13,834 bases of DNA from an uncultured Actinomycetes bacterium (lineage in GTDB: Bacteria > Actinomycetota > Acidimicrobiia > Acidimicrobiales > RAAP-2), in assembly GCA_903826715.1 (NCBI GenBank), contig CAIKFN010000048.1, positions 1 through 13,834 of the forward strand. The letters are read 5' to 3'. Under the pieces are notes generated by a model that saw only the letters and a list, made by a program, of their open reading frames with translations, searched no databases and had not been told where the DNA came from. This document shows, one piece after another, positions 13,283 to 13,834 of this stretch (the first letter of the stretch is position 1; each line of letters starts with the position of its first letter). A program made the translations under genes and the position numbers.

Positions 13283-13646
13283 TCTGAGAAAGCTTGAAGT
13301 GAGGGTTTTGAATGACTCCGAAGACTTCACCCTGGGGGCTCTGAAAGTCTGCGAGCAAGATACCTTCACCAACATCTATTGGTCCACTTAACTGAGTAGC
13401 GCCGTTTGAGAGTAATTCAGTAATCGCTGCCTCAATGTCAACAACGCCAATGTAGGTAATTGGTCCATGGAGTTCGCTAGACCAACTGTTGAGACCAATC
13501 TCGTATCCACCAACATTGAAACCAACATATCCATCAGAGTCGAAGTATGGCTCTGTTCCAAGAACATTGGTCCACCATGCTTTAGAGGTTTCTAAATTCT
13601 TGGCGGGGTAAATTAGCGAACGTAGTCCTAAGAAATTACTTTTCAT
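13275..13646 (-). CDS. VOC-superfamily (glyoxalase/bleomycin-resistance fold) protein
   Basis: Vicinal-oxygen-chelate fold protein: two beta-alpha-beta-beta-beta modules in 123 residues. Module 1 holds IYPAKNLETSKAWWTNVLG (12-30) and FNVGGYEIGLN (43-53). Module 2 holds ITYIGVVDIEAAITELLSNG (63-82) and the closing FQSPQGEVFGVIQNP (101-115). Members include glyoxalase I, dioxygenases and antibiotic-binding proteins; the metal-ligand set is not complete enough here to pick one. The start ATG 13646 follows an in-frame TAG and a TAGGGT hexamer 6 nt upstream, all inside the 19-bp gap behind the heliorhodopsin stop. Whether it is also read from the heliorhodopsin transcript is unknown. Confidence 0.88.
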   Translation of the reverse strand: MKSNFLGLRSLIYPAKNLETSKAWWTNVLGTEPYFDSDGYVGFNVGGYEIGLNSWSSELHGPITYIGVVDIEAAITELLSNGATQLSGPIDVGEGILLADFQSPQGEVFGVIQNPHFKLSQNG

Positions 13647-13652
13647 GTTGAA

Positions 13653-13658
13653 ACCCTA
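13653..13658 (-). promoter_or_regulatory. -10 hexamer of the leaderless VOC-methyltransferase transcript
   Basis: TAGGGT on the minus strand, then TTCAAC (6 nt), then ATG 13646; no SD. Confidence 0.5.
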
Positions 13659-13665
13659 TTGAGAT

Positions 13666-13834
13666 CTATTTAGGCATAGTTGCGGCTAAGGCCCCTGAAA
13701 ATATTTGCCACGCCAGTGCAGACTTTGCTGAGAAGGAAAGGATGATGTAGATCCGCTCCCCGTAGAGGTAGTTCTTCCACTTACCAATCTGCTTGTACTG
13801 AAGCCACTGGTTGAGTGCGAAGCAGTTGAAGAAG
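13666..13834 (-). CDS. Heliorhodopsin, C-terminal part (5' end beyond window)
   Basis: Light-sensing retinal protein of the heliorhodopsin family, which sits in the membrane with inverted topology compared with type-1 rhodopsins. Only the last 55 residues are present, entering at the right edge and ending at TAG 13666-13668. The visible part covers the end of TM6 and all of TM7: LNQWLQYKQIGKWKNYL, then YGERIYIILSFSAKSALAW, then QIFSGALA. The Lys in SFSAKSALAW (residue 37 of the fragment) is in the place of the retinal-binding Lys of TM7. From memory, the same region of the first described member (48C12) reads GERAYIVLSLVAKSALAW, a close match. Proteorhodopsin or actinorhodopsin TM7 is different. 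The VOC gene starts 19 bp downstream on the same strand. No terminator is seen between them. Confidence 0.88.
   Translation of the reverse strand, partial: FFNCFALNQWLQYKQIGKWKNYLYGERIYIILSFSAKSALAWQIFSGALAATMPK

Noticed and set aside
13283..13375. Longer start for the methyltransferase
   Set aside because: The added residues overlap the VOC gene in another frame and do not resemble the family. ATG 13282 gives the usual opening and an ATGGATAA overlap like that of aquaporin/arsC.

Overview
This window looks like part of the chromosome of a planktonic, probably freshwater, actinobacterium. The strongest clue is a partial gene at the right edge whose product matches the C-terminus of heliorhodopsin, a family first described from an actinobacterial freshwater clone. 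Other clues agree: base composition is moderate (roughly mid-40s % GC by eye), gene spacing is very tight, the response regulator is PhoB/RegX3-type, the ArsC is of the actinobacterial type, and many starts look leaderless, with a TAnnnT hexamer about 6 nt before the start codon. I cannot place it below phylum/class level from sequence alone.

Left (1-5785): phosphate. A PhoB/RegX3-type response regulator runs off the left edge on the minus strand, followed upstream by an unrecognised 53-residue helical protein, also minus. Divergent from these is a complete high-affinity phosphate ABC transporter, pstS-pstC-pstA-pstB. It has a candidate PHO-box direct repeat and a strong Shine-Dalgarno (SD) site before pstS, and no phoU follows it. 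A very stable hairpin lies inside the first codons of pstC. Downstream is an 81-residue single-pass membrane protein rich in His with a CxxC motif. It has almost the same strong SD as pstS and may be part of the phosphate response.

Middle (5786-8890): arsenic/metal handling. A minus-strand pair encodes an aquaporin-family channel, interrupted by one in-frame TGA, and an arsenate reductase (arsC). Divergent from it is a four-repeat DUF347 membrane protein. Converging on that is a PF03773 (ArsP/DUF318-type) permease with a C-terminal YHS metal-binding domain. A simple reading is that arsenate entering through Pst is reduced by ArsC, and arsenite leaves through the aquaporin. The broken aquaporin frame puts that exit step in doubt.

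Right (8908-13646): small-molecule enzymes. These are an alpha/beta hydrolase, an antibiotic-biosynthesis-monooxygenase (ABM) domain protein, a short-chain dehydrogenase, a DUF4260 membrane protein, a dihydroflavonol-reductase-like enzyme, a SAM methyltransferase and a VOC/glyoxalase-fold protein. The substrates are unknown. The heliorhodopsin C-terminus (13666-13834) closes the window.

The architecture itself is informative. Eight transcription units lack an SD and have a TAnnnT hexamer 6-7 nt before their start codon. Three of these hexamers sit in gaps of only 17-22 bp between co-directional genes. Two convergent pairs share stop-codon bases. I saw no tRNA, rRNA, CRISPR array or insertion sequence.
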